Assembly (NCBI GenBank): GCA_905221605.1
Contig: CAJNDS010002296.1
Span: forward strand, 447,491-511,490
DNA length: 64,000 nt
Direction of reading: 5' to 3'
Source: Symbiodinium natans
Lineage: Eukaryota; Sar; Dinophyceae; Suessiales; Symbiodiniaceae
In this document: positions 1 through 12,239 of the stretch, piece after piece
How the letters are laid out: each line of letters begins with the position of its first letter
How positions within the stretch are numbered: the stretch's first letter is position 1
Made by a program: the position numbers and the translations under genes
The notes under the pieces: model-generated
Database searches by the model: none
Seen by the model: the letters and a program-made list of their open reading frames with translations, nothing else
Told to the model about the DNA's origin: nothing

Positions 1-93
1 CTTAGTAGGTTTAGGGTTTAGGGTTTAGGGTTGCAGGGACTGGAAGGAGTCCGCTAGCGTCTTCCCCTGTTATGTATGATCCCGGGTTCCCAG

Positions 94-2509
94 GCCATCC
101 CCGATGTCATCCCCTCTATGGTATCCCCCCACGTCCGGCTCTTCTTCGCGTTCCAAAAGCGCCGACAGTTTAAACCTTTTACCGTAACCCTAAAACCCGT
201 AAACCGTTAAATCCTCAAACCTTCACAAGCCCCACAACCCCTGGAAACCCTACACCAAACCCTTAAATCATAAAGCCCTTAAAACCGTCAGACCCTTAAG
301 CCTTAAACCCTTCATAAGCCCCTAAAGCCCTAAATCCCTTTAAACCCTTAAACAAAAGCCCTTAGACCGTTAAACCCTTATAAGCCCCTAAGCCCTAAAC
401 CCCTCTGAATCCTACACCCGACTGTGCGGGCAGCAGGCTTTGGCGGACCAGCGGCTGATGCTGAGGCCGTGACGGGTCATTGGGTGTGGTAGCCTGAACC
501 TTACACCCCTATGAGCCCTACACCCCTATGAGCTCTACAAACCTCCAAAGGGTTAAGGGCTTAGGGTTTCCGATATATTTGGGGTTTAGGGTTTAGGGCT
601 TAGGGTGCCGGACTTTGGAAAGTGCAATTGTGGGCAAACTTGATGATGAGCAGCCAAGTAGGATCCTCCCTTGTTCTCGCTTTTGGATACCCCAAACAAT
701 AACTTAGGGCTTAGGGTTTTGGAATGATCTTATTCAAAGTTAGCTTCATGCTCGGTCATTTCCGGACACGTTCTTCTGTTCGCCGGGCCAGTGGATTTCT
801 GATCGGGGCCCCCTTGCTCTTTAGAGGCTGAAGTCCAACGGTGTCTGTTAGGAACCCTAAACCCGAAACCCGAAGCCCTAAGCCCTGAACCCTAAACCCT
901 AAACCGCTACCCCTTTCATGATGGCGCAGGTGGCGCTGCACGTGGATCAGCCCCTCGAGCAGGAGACCACAGCAATGCCTCATCTGTGTACCCGCCAATC
1001 CTTCGGAGGATCTAGAAAGTGCTGCCCCCCTTAAGAGCCCCTAAACCCTAAACCCTAAGCCCTAAACCCTAAACCCTAAAGCCTAAACCCTGAACCCCCT
1101 ATTGCTTGAGGAGCACGCCGAGTGGCTGTCCAGCCGAGGGGTGAGCATTGCCATCTGCGGCCCGGGTGATGTCATGCTCTTTTGGGGAGGCCGGGTTTAG
1201 AGTTTAGTATTTAGCGTGTAAAACCCCTCTAGCCTAAGACCTGAAACCCTGTAGCATAGCCTGACCGGGGTCTGGCTGCCTGGCCTTCGAGGTACCCGAC
1301 ATAAGGCGGTTTGGGGATTGGGGCTGGGGGTTTAGGGTTTAGGGTTTAGGGTTTAGGGTTTAGGGTTTAGGGTTTAGGGTTTAGAGTGGGTCAGGCAATG
1401 GTTTGAGCAACACACCCTCGAGGGCTCATGGGTAGTACAATTCGGTTTGAAGGTTGAGGGTTGAAGGTTTAGGGTCTACCTGCACCAACCCTTAGGCTAA
1501 ACCCTAAGCTCTAAACCTTCATCCTGAACCCTAAGCCCTAAGCCTAAACCCCAAACCATCGCTCTTTCAGGCAACCCGCACTTTGGCGCTAACGGCCTGG
1601 GAGCCGGGCCGTGCGTGGCGCTCTTCCATGGCTGCGAGCCGCCATGAATGGCTGCGACGGTTGAAAAAGAAGCACCTTGGGTTAGGGGTTCAGGGATTTC
1701 GGGTTCAGGGGTTTAAGGTTTTGCGGTTTAGGGGTTTGGGGGTGTAGAGGTGTTGGCAAGGGCGCAACTACCCGTAGGTGCAACATCGAGGTGGCCCGAA
1801 AGGCCCTCGCAAGGCCCTGAACCCTAAACCCTAAACCTCTCTTACCTACATAATTTAAACCTTGGGGAGTTGTCGGGCACAAGGTCATATTTTTGTTGGG
1901 CACAAGGTCGTTCGGTCCAAAACGACCTTGTGCCCAGTAAAAATATGACCATCGACCCGAAGGTCTGTTTTTATTGGGGAACAAGGTCATGGTTCTATTG
2001 GGCCCCAGGTCATCTTTTTGTTGGGCTCCAGGTCATTTTTGTTATTGGGCAAGGTCGTTCGGTCTAGAAACCGACCTTGTGCAAATTTGGACCCTAGATA
2101 GTGGGACACTGAGCAAGTTTTGACTTATATCGTGGGACTCTAAGCAAGTTTTGAATCTGTAGGCTGTAGGGTAGGTTTCGGAACAATGTTGCCTGTCTCG
2201 TCACCTGAAAATAAGAATGTAAGAGAAATATATTCCTAATGCTATGGGATTCGTTGGGCGGGTAGGTATTTTTCCAACGCTCGAATAATTGCTTGACTAG
2301 TGAGTGCCTGAACTTGAGATGCTGAGCCCTAAGCCCGAAAACCCAAACCCTAAACCCGAAACCCTCCTAAACCCTGACACTCAACCCTAAGCCCTAAACC
2401 CTAAATCCTAAACCCTAAACCCTAAACCCTAAACCCTAAACCCTAAACCCAACCCGGTGTTAGCCATCGAGGTGAAGAACGAAGCTGCAGCCTCAGAAGC
2501 AGTGTCTGG
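94..2509 (+). CDS. Exon fragments of unidentified multi-exon gene(s)
   Basis: Several short open segments read on the + strand between telomere-like repeats: 94-168 (after a CAG), 930-1034 (after GCGCAG; contains VALHVDQPLEQE), about 1102-1196 (contains HAEWLSSRGVSIAICGPG), 1571-1680 (after TTTCAG; ends RLKKKHLG) and about 2458-2509 (LAIEVKNEAAASEA, followed directly by GTTTAGGG). Each is bounded by an AG and/or a GT-type repeat start, as in the better supported genes downstream. I recognise no family and cannot show that they belong to one gene. The intervening DNA is CCCTAAA/TTTAGGG-rich intron-like sequence. Confidence 0.3.
1328..1384 (+). repeat. Interstitial TTTAGGG array
   Basis: About eight perfect tandem copies of TTTAGGG. 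It is one of dozens of short telomere-like arrays in the window and lies between exon-like segments, so it is probably intronic. Confidence 0.95.
1869..2085. repeat. Foldback element with GGGCACAAGGTC repeats
   Basis: The motif GGCACAAGGTC and its complement GACCTTGTGCC recur in direct and inverted orientation. The left arm (about 1875-1912) pairs with 1920-1950, and a second, weaker inverted pair lies at 2041-2082. No coding potential is convincing. It looks like a non-autonomous foldback/MITE-type repeat. Confidence 0.7.
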
Positions 2510-3354
2510 GTTTAGGGTTTAGGGACGGCCCGCAACATTTGGGGTCTCGGGTCTAGGGCCTAGGGTTTAGGGTTTAGGGTTTAGGGTGGTCTTTCTTGAT
2601 ACTCTGCACTGAAAAGAAGACACAACTACCCTCTGATTACTATTCCCTAGTTAAGTACCCTTAAGGCTCTGTAGCCACTATGAAGGGTAGTCGGGCGCTC
2701 TAGGCAGGGTTCAGGGTTGTTTGAGGCCTTAGGCGTTTATGAAGTTTAGGGGTCCTTCCTTGTATCCCTCACATCGAAACCCCTGCATAACTTCGTATAC
2801 CCGCGTAGCCTTGTGTTGTCCCTATTTGCCTGAGCAGCCTCTGCAAAATTCCTGACTACAGACAAAAGTTCTGTGAAAGTGTTCTTCTAGTGCCTGTCGG
2901 CATGATGCAAACCGTCATGGACCATCCGAGCCCCCGCCGTTCCAGTCAAGAGGTCGGATCGGTACCAGGGGAAGCTTCTTGTGCCATTCTTGCTGTTGGG
3001 GCCTTGAAGCTGCAACAGCTTCCTTGCTTTAAGGCCAAACACACGACAGGGAGGCAATGTGGCTATATACAACCCTAAATCCTAAACCTTCCATATGTAC
3101 CTTAAACTCTACTCGGCCTTGTGAATCCCATATTCTATGCCTGTTTATCTGCCTGCATACTGAGGTGAAGAAAGACTACGTCTCTGGCTTCAAGCGTTCG
3201 AGCCTCTACGCCATGGACTGGGCAGGCCTGGGAGTGGAGAGAGCGTTGCGTGGGCTAGCGTCATTGGAGCCCTGGCGGCCCTAGCATGTGGTGGGCATGG
3301 CCTTCAGGGGTGCTCTTTGTTGAAATTCGTTTTGCCTGCCAGATACTGTAAGGG
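2088..3354. other. No confident gene; repeat-poor spacer
   Basis: Apart from CCCTAAA arrays near 2370-2450 and TTTAGGG arrays near 2510-2590, this stretch shows only short open frames on both strands (for example around 2887-3284) that I cannot tie to an exon. It may be intergenic or the 5' region of the frame that follows. Confidence 0.4.
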
Positions 3355-4540
3355 TTGTCTTCAGGCAGAACTCGGGGTTTGTTGAGCTCTGAGCAGTGCT
3401 CGTGTCCAAATCGCCTGCTGAGCGGTTTCGAGCTGGCTCTTTGGCTGGTGATTGCCCAGCCGCCGGCTGGCATGCAGCCAGACAAAAAAAGTGGCACAAC
3501 ACACACTGGGAGAGGCTATGGCTGGCTGGCTTCTTGCCTGTGCGCCTCTTTGCACTGCCCAGATCATGGAGGCGGACAGGCAGATGATGAAACCTTGCTG
3601 GTTGTGCCCAAAGAGACTCTCGCAGAATTGCTGCAGCTGTCGAAAGGCTGCCAGTTACCTGAGGCAGACATCTCCTCATCTCTCGCGCTGCTCGTAGGAT
3701 CATGCACTTGGGGAAGTCCTGCAATCAGTGAGGGCTCCATCCTCAATGGATTTCCTTCAGGCGACTTAGGGCAAGATGCACGTGTTCTTCGGCTGCTCAT
3801 CCATGCAATTGAGAAAGGTGCCAGGTTTGAGTATGGTCGGCCGTTGAAGCCTTCAGCATCCGGAAGAGCTGCAGCAAACGTGGATTTCCCGGGACGGATT
3901 GTGCCAGGTGCGCAGTACTTCATCGCATCCTTCCCGGGGAAGTTTCATCAGGAGTGGAAAAATCTTACCCAGGCCATTGAAATTCCACCGCTTGCGTTTT
4001 CTTCCCGGATGAGTCCCACCTCAATGGCATGCATTGCACTGACCACCGTGATGGTTTTGAGCGTTGCTTTTGTGATGCCCTCTATGGGCAAAAGCAACCA
4101 TGGGGCTGTGCTTGGTTCGAGCTTTGGAAGCAGGCCAGATTCCCGTTGTGGTCTACTTCAACGGGCACCACTCGACGTCCGACAAAAGCACCTACAGAGA
4201 GCGCTTCCACCTTGGCCATTCTGAGGAACACGATCTCCCTGAGGAAGAAACTGCTTCAAGCTTTGACGGCTTGGGCGGATCCCAGAGAGGGGAAGTTGAG
4301 TACTTGAAGTCGCTCATCGACCGCGCGACCATATTCAACATGGGCATGAATGAAATGCACTCCGTGGCCAAAGAAGCAACAAGCACCTGCCCCAAATGTG
4401 CTTCACTGTGCATGCGAAGACGTGCTAGGCATGAGGAAGACAGAAGAGATCGCCTCAGAACGTTCGAATACATACATTGCGGCGAGTGCAAAACTGAAGT
4501 CGTCTATCGCAATTGGTTCGACTACGTGGTTTCAAAATGA
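3355..4540 (+). pseudogene. Intronless reading frame with two frame breaks and a zinc-ribbon-like C-terminus
   Basis: A long protein-like stretch with no telomere-type introns, unlike its neighbours. The first frame reads from about 3355 to about 3990 (for example FPGRIVPGAQYFIASFPG). The sense then moves to another frame (about 3993-4135; HLNGMHCTDHRDGFERCFC) and again to a third (about 4135-4540; GQIPVVVYFNGHHSTSD), which ends at a TGA at 4538-4540. The last part has CPKC and, 30-odd residues later, CGEC: a four-cysteine pattern like a zinc ribbon. The two breaks suggest a decaying, perhaps retrotransposed, copy. Assembly indels or tiny introns are alternatives. The start codon is not certain, and I do not recognise the family. 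Confidence 0.5.
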
Positions 4541-7387
4541 ATCGCTCAACACCATGATTTCGCCCAAAGCCATTTATTGAGCAAAGATGGGCAAAGACCA
4601 GTTGATTAGCCTGCAGTCGCAAGTTTTACGTTTTGTGCTCCCAGCCCTGTTGCGAGGTGACAGTTTTCTTTCAGCTGCTTTTCGCCCTCTTCAAAACAAG
4701 AAGCGCCATCAAATGAAAATCAACTGGAGTGTGCCTGCGGCATCCAATCACGGGTGTTTAGCGGTTTAGCGTTTAGGAAAGATCCTGGTGTGGCTTCGAG
4801 CTTGGTTGCCCTTGGTTTCGAGAGTCTGGACCCAGCAAGCGGGTCACGTGACAGCTCGAAACCTTTGGGGGTTACTATCGTCTAAATATAAAGGGACCAC
4901 AAGGGAATACGACTGGTAATGATTCCGAGCCCTATTCTACCCTCTGTTTTCCCCTGACTAAGTGCCTGCTATTCAGGGGCCCTCTAGGCCCTATGAAGGG
5001 TAGTTGGGGGCTTCTAAGCCAAGGACTTACGGGCCTCACGGTTGTCGATTTGGTAGTTGATCATAAACATTTGTTTTTTCCCAGAAGGACCCTATATTTT
5101 TCTGCCTTATCAACCCATGAGAGGGTTTAGGGTTTAGGGTTCAATTTCCCAGAAGCAGTTGTAGATCGACCGCCAGTTGGTTTTGGAAAATCCCGCAGCA
5201 TCCCCCTATGTATCTACTGTTTGCTTAAGATCCCCCCAAAGTTGTAAAAATACTACCCTTTTAAGGAAGAAGATGTTGTTTTTTTCTTTTGGCGGCGAGG
5301 GTTCTTAAGCAATTCGTAGGTATAGGGTTCTTAAGGGAAGGGCGTTCATGGGGGTAGGTGCCGAGGGAAGCTTAGGGAGCCTTAGGGAGTAGTGGGGAGT
5401 ATTAGGGAACCTTGGGCTACATGCCCTCTTGATCCCCCCTCCCTTAAGAAGCTCTAAACCCTTAACCCCCTAAACCCAAACCCTTTTCAGAACCCTATAA
5501 CCTGTGGCAGGGGACAAGCTCTTAGTCGCCGCAAAGGACGGCCAGCGCCCCAGGGTTTTCGCCCTTGCAGGGGTTCAGGGCTTAGGGGGTTTGTGGTTTA
5601 GGGTTTAGGGTTTAGGGTTTTCAGGTTGCCTATTAAAACCATAAGCGCCCCGCTGCCCTGCGGCCCTAAACTTAGGGATATTTGGAATTGATTTTTTTGT
5701 TTTTGTTCTAGTTTTGCTATATTTCCAAGTTCGGTATAGCAAACCTGTAGCTCCTTGGGAGAGCGGGCCCCACCCATAACCCCAAGCCCCCCAACCCCCA
5801 AACCTTGCCGGAAGTCTAATATAGGCCCCAAAGCCAAACCCTCCGCCGTTTTGTAGGTCTTAGTTGCCCTAAACCCTAAACCCTCGATCGCCTCTAATCC
5901 CCAAACCTAAACGGGCGTGTTTTTGAGAGCCCCCGGCTCGGATCTGACCCTAAACTTCCGAACCCTGAACCCTGAACCTTAAACAACCCTCAACCCTAAA
6001 CCCTAAACCCTCATGATTTTAAGTGAGGCCCAGGTATCCGCCTGCAGGACGTCGAGCGAGGCCTGCCGTCTACCCATCCTCGAACATCCTCAGAGTTCGG
6101 GAACCCCAAAAGCCGTAAACGGCCTAAACTCTGCACGCACACAGGGTTTAAGGTTTAGGGTTTAGGGTTGGGCTGTTCCCCCTTTACTAGCAGTCCTTAA
6201 TAGGAAATATAGGGGTACCAGAATACCCATTAAGGACTGTTAGTATAAGGGGGAGCATCCCAAACTCGACACTCATACAGCCTGAAAAACCGTAAACCCT
6301 AAACCCTACATTCATACAGCCTAAACTGACCTAAACCCCCCAAAAACTCTGTGGGCTCAGGGCTGAGGGTCCAGAACTCTTTTTTGGTTTCCCCAAGCAT
6401 TCTTCAGTTTCCCAGCAAAGGGTTCCTGAGAGTCGTCCGCCTTCACTCCTTCATTCAGTTGGTTTAGGGTTTGAGGGGTTGTAGGGTTGAGGGTTCATAG
6501 GATTTAGGGTTTAGGGTTTTAGGGGTTCTAGAGTTGAGGGTTCGTAAGGCTTGAAAGGGATTCCAAGGGGGACACCTGAGAACTGCACAGTTCCAGTTTC
6601 TCACTTTGGGAAATGGAGAAAACCCGAATAGGGCTTAGTGTTTGGCGTTTAGGGGGCTTAAAACAGCCAGGTTCTTGAAGTATGGGACTTGTGTGCTGGC
6701 GAGTTGACATGCTCTTCACTTAACCATGCAATACATGAATCAAACATTGTTTATCATCTATAATACCCTTCTCGGATTGCCCCAATTTGCATGTGCCATC
6801 GTAGGGGCCGTGCTGCTCAACGTCAAGCTCTCCCTTGTTGCTTAGCTTCTGGAACTCTTCTGTGCTCAATGTATGGATGGCTTTCGAACTTAGACCTTAA
6901 ATTCTAGATGTACAAGGAGTCTCAAAGCAAAAGCCTATACACTCCAACTCATAGACCCCCAGTCCAACCCTGCAGCCTCAGGGTTAGGGTCCGAAGGTGA
7001 CGAGGAGCGGAGTTGGCCAGGAGAGCCCCGCACCCAGGTCTTGGGTTTAGGGCTCATGGGGCTCCAAATCCTAAACCCTAACTGACGGTAACTGACGGTT
7101 GAGGGCTTTAGGGGCCCTGAACCCTCACTCGTCACAGAGAGGGGGCCGTTGTGAAGCAACCTGACGAGATCCGTGATGTTTATCCACATAGGACCCTGGG
7201 TCCAAGAGGAGCTGTAGGAAAAACGTTCGGAGGGGTTTAGGATGTTCAGGGGGCCAGCCTAGGTAAAGTGCCTCGAAGTGGCTTTGGGACCCCAAGCCCT
7301 AAACCCTAGGGGCAGTGGCGTGCCACTTGCGCGGAACTCCTAAACCGAAACCCTAAACCCTAATTCCTCAGCCCTAAACCTTCCTAG
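4541..7387. other. Spacer/intron-like DNA with element copies, no confident gene
   Basis: It holds short TTTAGGG/CCCTAAA arrays (for example 5590-5620, 5990-6012, 6145-6170), a reversed copy of repeat family B (about 4871-4942) and a family A hairpin (6169-6263). Short open frames occur but lack consistent exon borders or family resemblance. Confidence 0.4.
6169..6263. repeat. Family A hairpin element (full copy)
   Basis: Starts TTGGGCTGTTCCCCC and ends GGGGGAGCATCCCAA. The arms around CAGTCCTTAATAGG and its complement pair over most of the element. The same hairpin recurs at 8991-9087, 23281-23404 and 50168-50259, with partial copies elsewhere. No protein is encoded, so it is MITE-like. Confidence 0.85.
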
Positions 7388-7491
7388 GTGGATGAGCATC
7401 CGCACAGATCCCAACGACCCCCGCATAGCTGCTGCTGTTGCCTGGAATGGCAAGCCTTGCCCTGAGATCCCGATTCCTCTGTGCCTGTGCA
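7388..7491 (+). CDS. Exon-like segment, possibly first visible exon of the WD40 gene
   Basis: After TTCCTAG a frame reads SIRTDPNDPRIAAAVAWNGK and on to CLCR, then meets GGTTTAGGGTTTAGGG as donor. The DPNDP...AWNGK pattern resembles part of a WD40 blade, which would fit the THOC3-like gene downstream, but I cannot show the join. A second candidate (about 7601-7660, ALRVLVHIRTTMCEGG) lies between. Confidence 0.35.
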
Positions 7492-7697
7492 GGGTTTAGG
7501 GTTTAGGGCTTATACGGCTTACAGGGCATTACAGGGTTCATCCTGTGGGGGGGGGGGGCATAGAGGGTATCATATGGTTGTTAGAGTTTTTTGGTACACC
7601 GAGCCCTGAGGGTGCTCGTGCACATCCGCACGACAATGTGCGAAGGGGGAACCCTGGTCTCCCGAAACCAGCTGAACCCTAAACCCCAAGCCTTGAA

Positions 7698-7801
7698 TAT
7701 AGGGGTTGGAATAGATACTACTACTATTCCCTTAGGGTTTCCTTTATAATTCCCCCCCCCCCCCCCCCAAAACCTTCTAATTCTTCAGGCAGCCTATGTT
7801 A
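7698..7801. repeat. Family B element
   Basis: Begins TATAGGGGTTGGAATA, passes ACTATTCCCTTAGGG and TTTATAATT, and ends ATTCTTCAGGCAGCCTA. It contains a C-homopolymer near 7751-7769. Related copies lie at 12535-12637, 18024-18139 and 51752-51858, with reversed fragments near 4871 and 43246. Confidence 0.7.
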
Positions 7802-8455
7802 CTCAATGGTGTTTTGCCGGCAGGTTCTCAGCCTCTTAAAGACCCCACCAGAGCCTGATGCTCCCGATGGCTGTGCTGGTAGGTGTTATGTGGCTTATGG
7901 GGCTTTTATGGCTTATAGGGCTTACGAGGTTGCATTCCCTCCACATGAAAGCTTGAGCACCCCCGGCTTCCTGATATGAACCTGTTCCGATTCTGTCGCT
8001 GCGTTTCTCCATACTAACGAGAATCATATCTCGAAACTCAGATGTTCCCATCGCCATGTTGAACATCCCCAATAATCAATGTCTCAACAACTCCGACTAC
8101 TACGCGATTGGACCATATCCCTGGACCCTAAACATCATTCTGCGCCCTATACCCTATAAACCCTTTAACTCACGCCCGATAAACCCTATAGACCCTACGA
8201 ACCCTAAAGACCCTTTAAACCCTGCCTACACCCTCCACCCTAAACCCAGAACCCTCCACCCTAAACCCTAAACTCCAAGCTCTTACCTACCGGGGGGAGG
8301 GGGGGGGATCAGCTCCCATTGCGCCTCTCTGAGGTTCAAGATCTTCGACACCAGGTCTTCGAGCCCTGTGCTTATGGCCCCGTTGCGCGTGTAGGAAGGT
8401 ACCCTCCTAAACCCTAAACCCTAAACCCTAAACCCTGATTTTCGGAGACCCCCAG

Positions 8456-11400
8456 GTAGTTCCGTTTTTGACGTGGACTTGAAAAAGACAGCGCCATCGA
8501 TGCGGGACCCCGCCTCAATGTTCTGGTACTTGGAGGTTCATGGTACTTGTTAACCAAATATAACTAACTGTACTTATAGCTTCCTATATCCATATTAGGG
8601 CACTTAAAAGGGCTTATCAGTGGGTTATAAGTACAGTTATGATTGGTTAATAAGTGCCATGAACCTCCAAGTGGTCTTCGCTGATATGAGCAAGTCAGAT
8701 CGGGAAGGCGTGCCACGACGTCAGGACTTCCTGCATCTCTGCTGGTCTCCCGACTCTAAGACCATCGCCCTCAATAATCGCAGCGAGCTCATCAGCACTG
8801 CAAGCTCGTGCAAAGTTGGTTTAGGGTTTAGGGTTTAGGGTTCCTTGCGCTTTCTGCCTTGATGGACAGCTGCACTGTGAACTACCCAGGCAATGATCAG
8901 ATCTACCTTCTGAGCCTGAAGACTCCGAAGGGTGACAACCACCTGAAGCTAGGTCTGGGCCTGTGCAGAGGTTAAGGCTTTGCATGTTCTCCCTTATACT
9001 AGCAGTCCTGAATAGGAATTTATAGTAACCCCCCTATTTTAATCCCTATTAAGGACTCTTAGCATATATAAGGGGGAGCATCCCAAGTGTTTCCTGTAGG
9101 AGACATGAAAGACGGGGGGGGTGCCCATGCCAAGGCTCTTCGAAGAACCTGAACCTGGAGGCCTGGAACGACCCTTAAAACCCTAAAAGCCCTGAAGCCC
9201 CTAAACCCTAAAACCCCTAAAACCCTAAACCCTAAAAACCCTAAAAACCCTAAATCCAAAACCCTAAAAACCCTTACCCTAAACCTTAAGAATCAGGGCC
9301 CCGCACCCGTCGCGCAGAGGTGAACCAGATGTCCTTTACGCCGACTGGGGAGAGCTTGTGGGTCGCGGCCGGCGGGACGCCAGGCGAGGGGTGGCTATTT
9401 AGGGTTTTGGGTGGAGGGTTCGCTTCATAGGCTTTATAGGCTTTGGCTGGGGTTTAGGGTTTAGGGTTTAGGGTTTAGGAGGGCTTAGGAGGGCTTAGGA
9501 GGGTTTAGGAGGGTTTAGAGGGTTTAGGAGAGTTTAGGAGGGTTTAGGAGGGTTTAGGGTGAAGACTCCCATTATTCAGGAACGCACCTTGGATCATTAT
9601 TGAGGATCCCTATGAAGTGTAAGGTTCTTTTGCTTAAGCAAGGGGTCTCGGGCGAGTCTGCGCGAAGGCAAAATCCACATCTTCCCCTCGCACACGCTCC
9701 AGACGAGTGAGGAGCCTGTTGGGACCTTACTGTGCCGTGCCTTTGCTACCCCAAACCCTAAACCCTAAACTCTGAACCCTGAACCCTGAACCCTGAACCC
9801 TAAACCCGAATCAAACCCCTGAACTCTAAACGAGCGCTCCGCCAGGTCATCGCTCACAATTGGGCAGCTGGGCAGGAATAGAGAGCGGCTGAGGGGAGCA
9901 AACCCTAAACCCTAAACCCAGGGTTTCGGGCTGAACCGGCTTCGAGTTTTTCAAATCCAATCGCCATCACACCACTCAGACAGCCATCTCCATGGCCGCC
10001 GATCCCACAGGCACCGGGTCGTTTAGGGGTTCAGGGTTTAGGGTTTAACTAGGGTTTAGGGTTTAGGGTTTAGGGTTTAGGGTCGCAACAAAAGAGCGAT
10101 TGACATTGAGGGTTTGGGGTTTAGGTCCCTTGTAAGGTTCCCATTGCAAGAAGGAGGCTTATGTGCAGGGCACCAAATGAGACCCTAAGCGAGAGACCTG
10201 CCCATGTGGGTTGTTCGAAGTTCGGGAATGAATTCGGGTTAAGGATTCAGGGTTCAGGGCCCCAATTGTCCCATGCCAGGACACTACATGTGCACTGGCG
10301 GAGCAGATGGACTTATCTGTGTGTGGGTCAGTGCCCCAAGGGACAAGTGTTTCAGGCATAGGGTTTAGTTGGGTTTTTTGGGCTGTAGCTGTGCTTCTGC
10401 ATCGCATCCACGAGAGTTCCGAAGGTGCACACATTCCAGGTTCAGAACGCTTTGCTCAACCCTGAACCCGTCGCTCAGGAACACAGGCAGCCGCTGTGCC
10501 TCAGGTGCTTCCTTCATCCTGGGCAGGTGCCTATCGGCTCGCCAGTAGCTCCTACCCTGTACTGGCTTTAGGATTCAATGGGGGGGGGTCCCAAAACAGA
10601 GGTACCCTTTTGGGGCGTTCCTAGAAGAAGGATGAGATTCTTTCAGGATATGTTTTGGCACCCCTAATTAATTTTGCCGTTTAGGAAGGTATAGTTTGGA
10701 CGGTTAAGGGAGGAGTAGAGAACTAAACCCTGGCGCTGTGGTTAGCCCATCGCCGTGCCTACAGGCAAGGGATGGCTGACTCACTTAATTCACTGAATTG
10801 GAATCCGTTTTAGTCGCCAGGCGTCTCGCTTCGTGACAGTCCGCATGACCGATTGCATAAACCCGAAACCCGAAACCCTAAACCACAAACCCACGGAAGG
10901 TCATCACGAATGTGGACTTCAACTACAATGGCACTCTGATTGCATGGGGCACTGGTGCAGGCCGAGTGGCATTGGTGGGAGTTCAGGATTTAGGTATTTA
11001 GGGATTAGGGGTTTAGGGCTTAGGGATTACGTATACAGTTTAGTAGGAGTTTTTGGGGCTTTTTGTTTAGTAAGTTGAGCTGTTGGGAAACTCGAGCGAA
11101 GCGCACTGGGGGCCCCAAACGCTAAACTCTAAGCCCTTGTGCCGCGAACCCAACTAAACTCCTTACCATCGGGAGGCGAGCGGAGCCTGACCCTCATGGG
11201 CTCCAACACAGCCATTCCGCCATGTCCTCAGGGGCATACCAGAAACTCAGCTACGAGTAGGCTTACAACAAGCACCCCCGAAAAGAATGTGCCTTTCAGC
11301 TATAGCCCTAGTGATGTACTTAATCTAACTCCGAAGCCCAAAACCTAAACTCGAAATGCTGGAAACTACATACGAAGCTTCCTGTGCAGCTTCCATGGCT

Positions 11401-11905
11401 TAGGGGCATGGCGTTGAGGCCTTATCGGGTTCATAGGGCATGCGCGGTTTAGGGCTTGTAGGGTTTATAGGTCTATAGGGTTTGTAGGGCATGTAGGGAC
11501 TAGGGCTTGCAATTGGGGCTTAAGGGTTTATTGGGTTTACAGGTTCAAGAGGGTCTACGTTAGGACGGGAGTGGCCTGATCCGGGAGTCAATTCAATGTA
11601 GCGCAACCTCAGAAGCACGCACGGCATGCGCTGACAAAGGTACTACCAGGACCTCACCCCAGCCACCGTCACCCATCTGAGGCAAGGCTGCAGACGGAGC
11701 CATTGTTCCCTTTAAGTGGCACAAGGAGGGACTTATTATATTCCTATAATATACCTTATGTAGTAATCGCCGAATACCTAAGTAGCCCGAAATAGCCCCT
11801 AAACAACCCCGAAGGTCCCTAGTAAGGGTCCCTCCATTAGTCCCCTGATTCTTGTGAACTGCACTCGTGCCAGGTGGCATTCATCCAAGAACGCATGGCT
11901 CCCAG
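8456..11905 (+). CDS. THOC3: WD40 protein resembling THO complex subunit 3 (THOC3/TEX1)
   Basis: Exons assembled by eye, in order: 8456-8535 (SSVFDVDLKKTAP); 8672-8779 (FLHLCWSPDSKTIALNN); 8890-about 8937 (NDQIYLLSLKT); 9318-about 9390 (EVNQMSFTPTGESLWVAAGG); 9668-about 9735 (GKIHIFPSHTLQ); about 9960-10020 (TAISMAADPTGTG); 10280-about 10338 (HYMCTGGADGLICVWV); 10389-10424 (LCFCIASTRVPK); 10900-10981 (VITNVDFNYNGTLIAWGTG); 11874-11905 (WHSSKNAWLPG). The order and spacing of the CWSPD, EVN, GGADG and WHxxKN blocks follow THOC3, a WD40 subunit of the THO/TREX complex that couples transcription to mRNA export in the nucleus. Several joins keep phase only with GC donors (at 8780, and after TPG near 9390). 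Both ends are uncertain and no start codon was found. Another WD40 family is possible. Confidence 0.55.
8528..8672. mobile_element. Inverted-repeat element that forms a complete intron
   Basis: The left arm ACTTGGAGGTTCATGG pairs with the right arm CCATGAACCTCCAAGT, and pairing extends inward through TTAACCA. The flanks share GGT on both sides, as a 3-bp target duplication would. The intron of the WD40 gene lies inside these arms: GT at 8536 comes from the left arm and the terminal AAG from the right arm. This is the structure expected of an introner made from a transposon-like hairpin. Confidence 0.75.
8991..9087. repeat. Family A hairpin element (full copy)
   Basis: Left arm ATGTTCTCCCTTATACTAGC, right arm GTTAGCATATATAAGGGGG-like sequence ending in AGCATCCCAAG, around a CAGTCC...GGACT core. 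It sits in an intron of the WD40 gene, just upstream of the EVNQMS exon. Confidence 0.8.
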
Positions 11906-12239
11906 GTGAATTGCCATGCCTCAGACAGCTCAGGGCTTCGGGTTTAGAACTTAGGGTTTAGGGTGTAGGGCCTGGCAAGCACAAGAAAGCTTGGAAAGGT
12001 CCTGGCCTACAGCCTCAATGCCAGTCAAATGCCAGAAGAGCCGGGTGCTCAGAGCATCGCAACACCCAGCAGCCCGTCGACTAGGCTGCGACTAGGCTAG
12101 TCAGCCACACCCGAAACGCTAAACCGAGGTCTCCAGGCTTTCCAGGTTCCCGGCTACATAGCCCTTACTTTGCACAGCTCCTAAATTGTAAAACCTAAAG
12201 ACTACAAGCCCTTAAGCCCCATGTCCTAGTGGCTCTGGT

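Noticed and set aside
8300-8395. Minus-strand exon-like frame (GLEDLVSKILNLREAQWEL)
   Set aside because: It reads well but has no acceptor or donor and lies in line with + strand exons; left unassigned.
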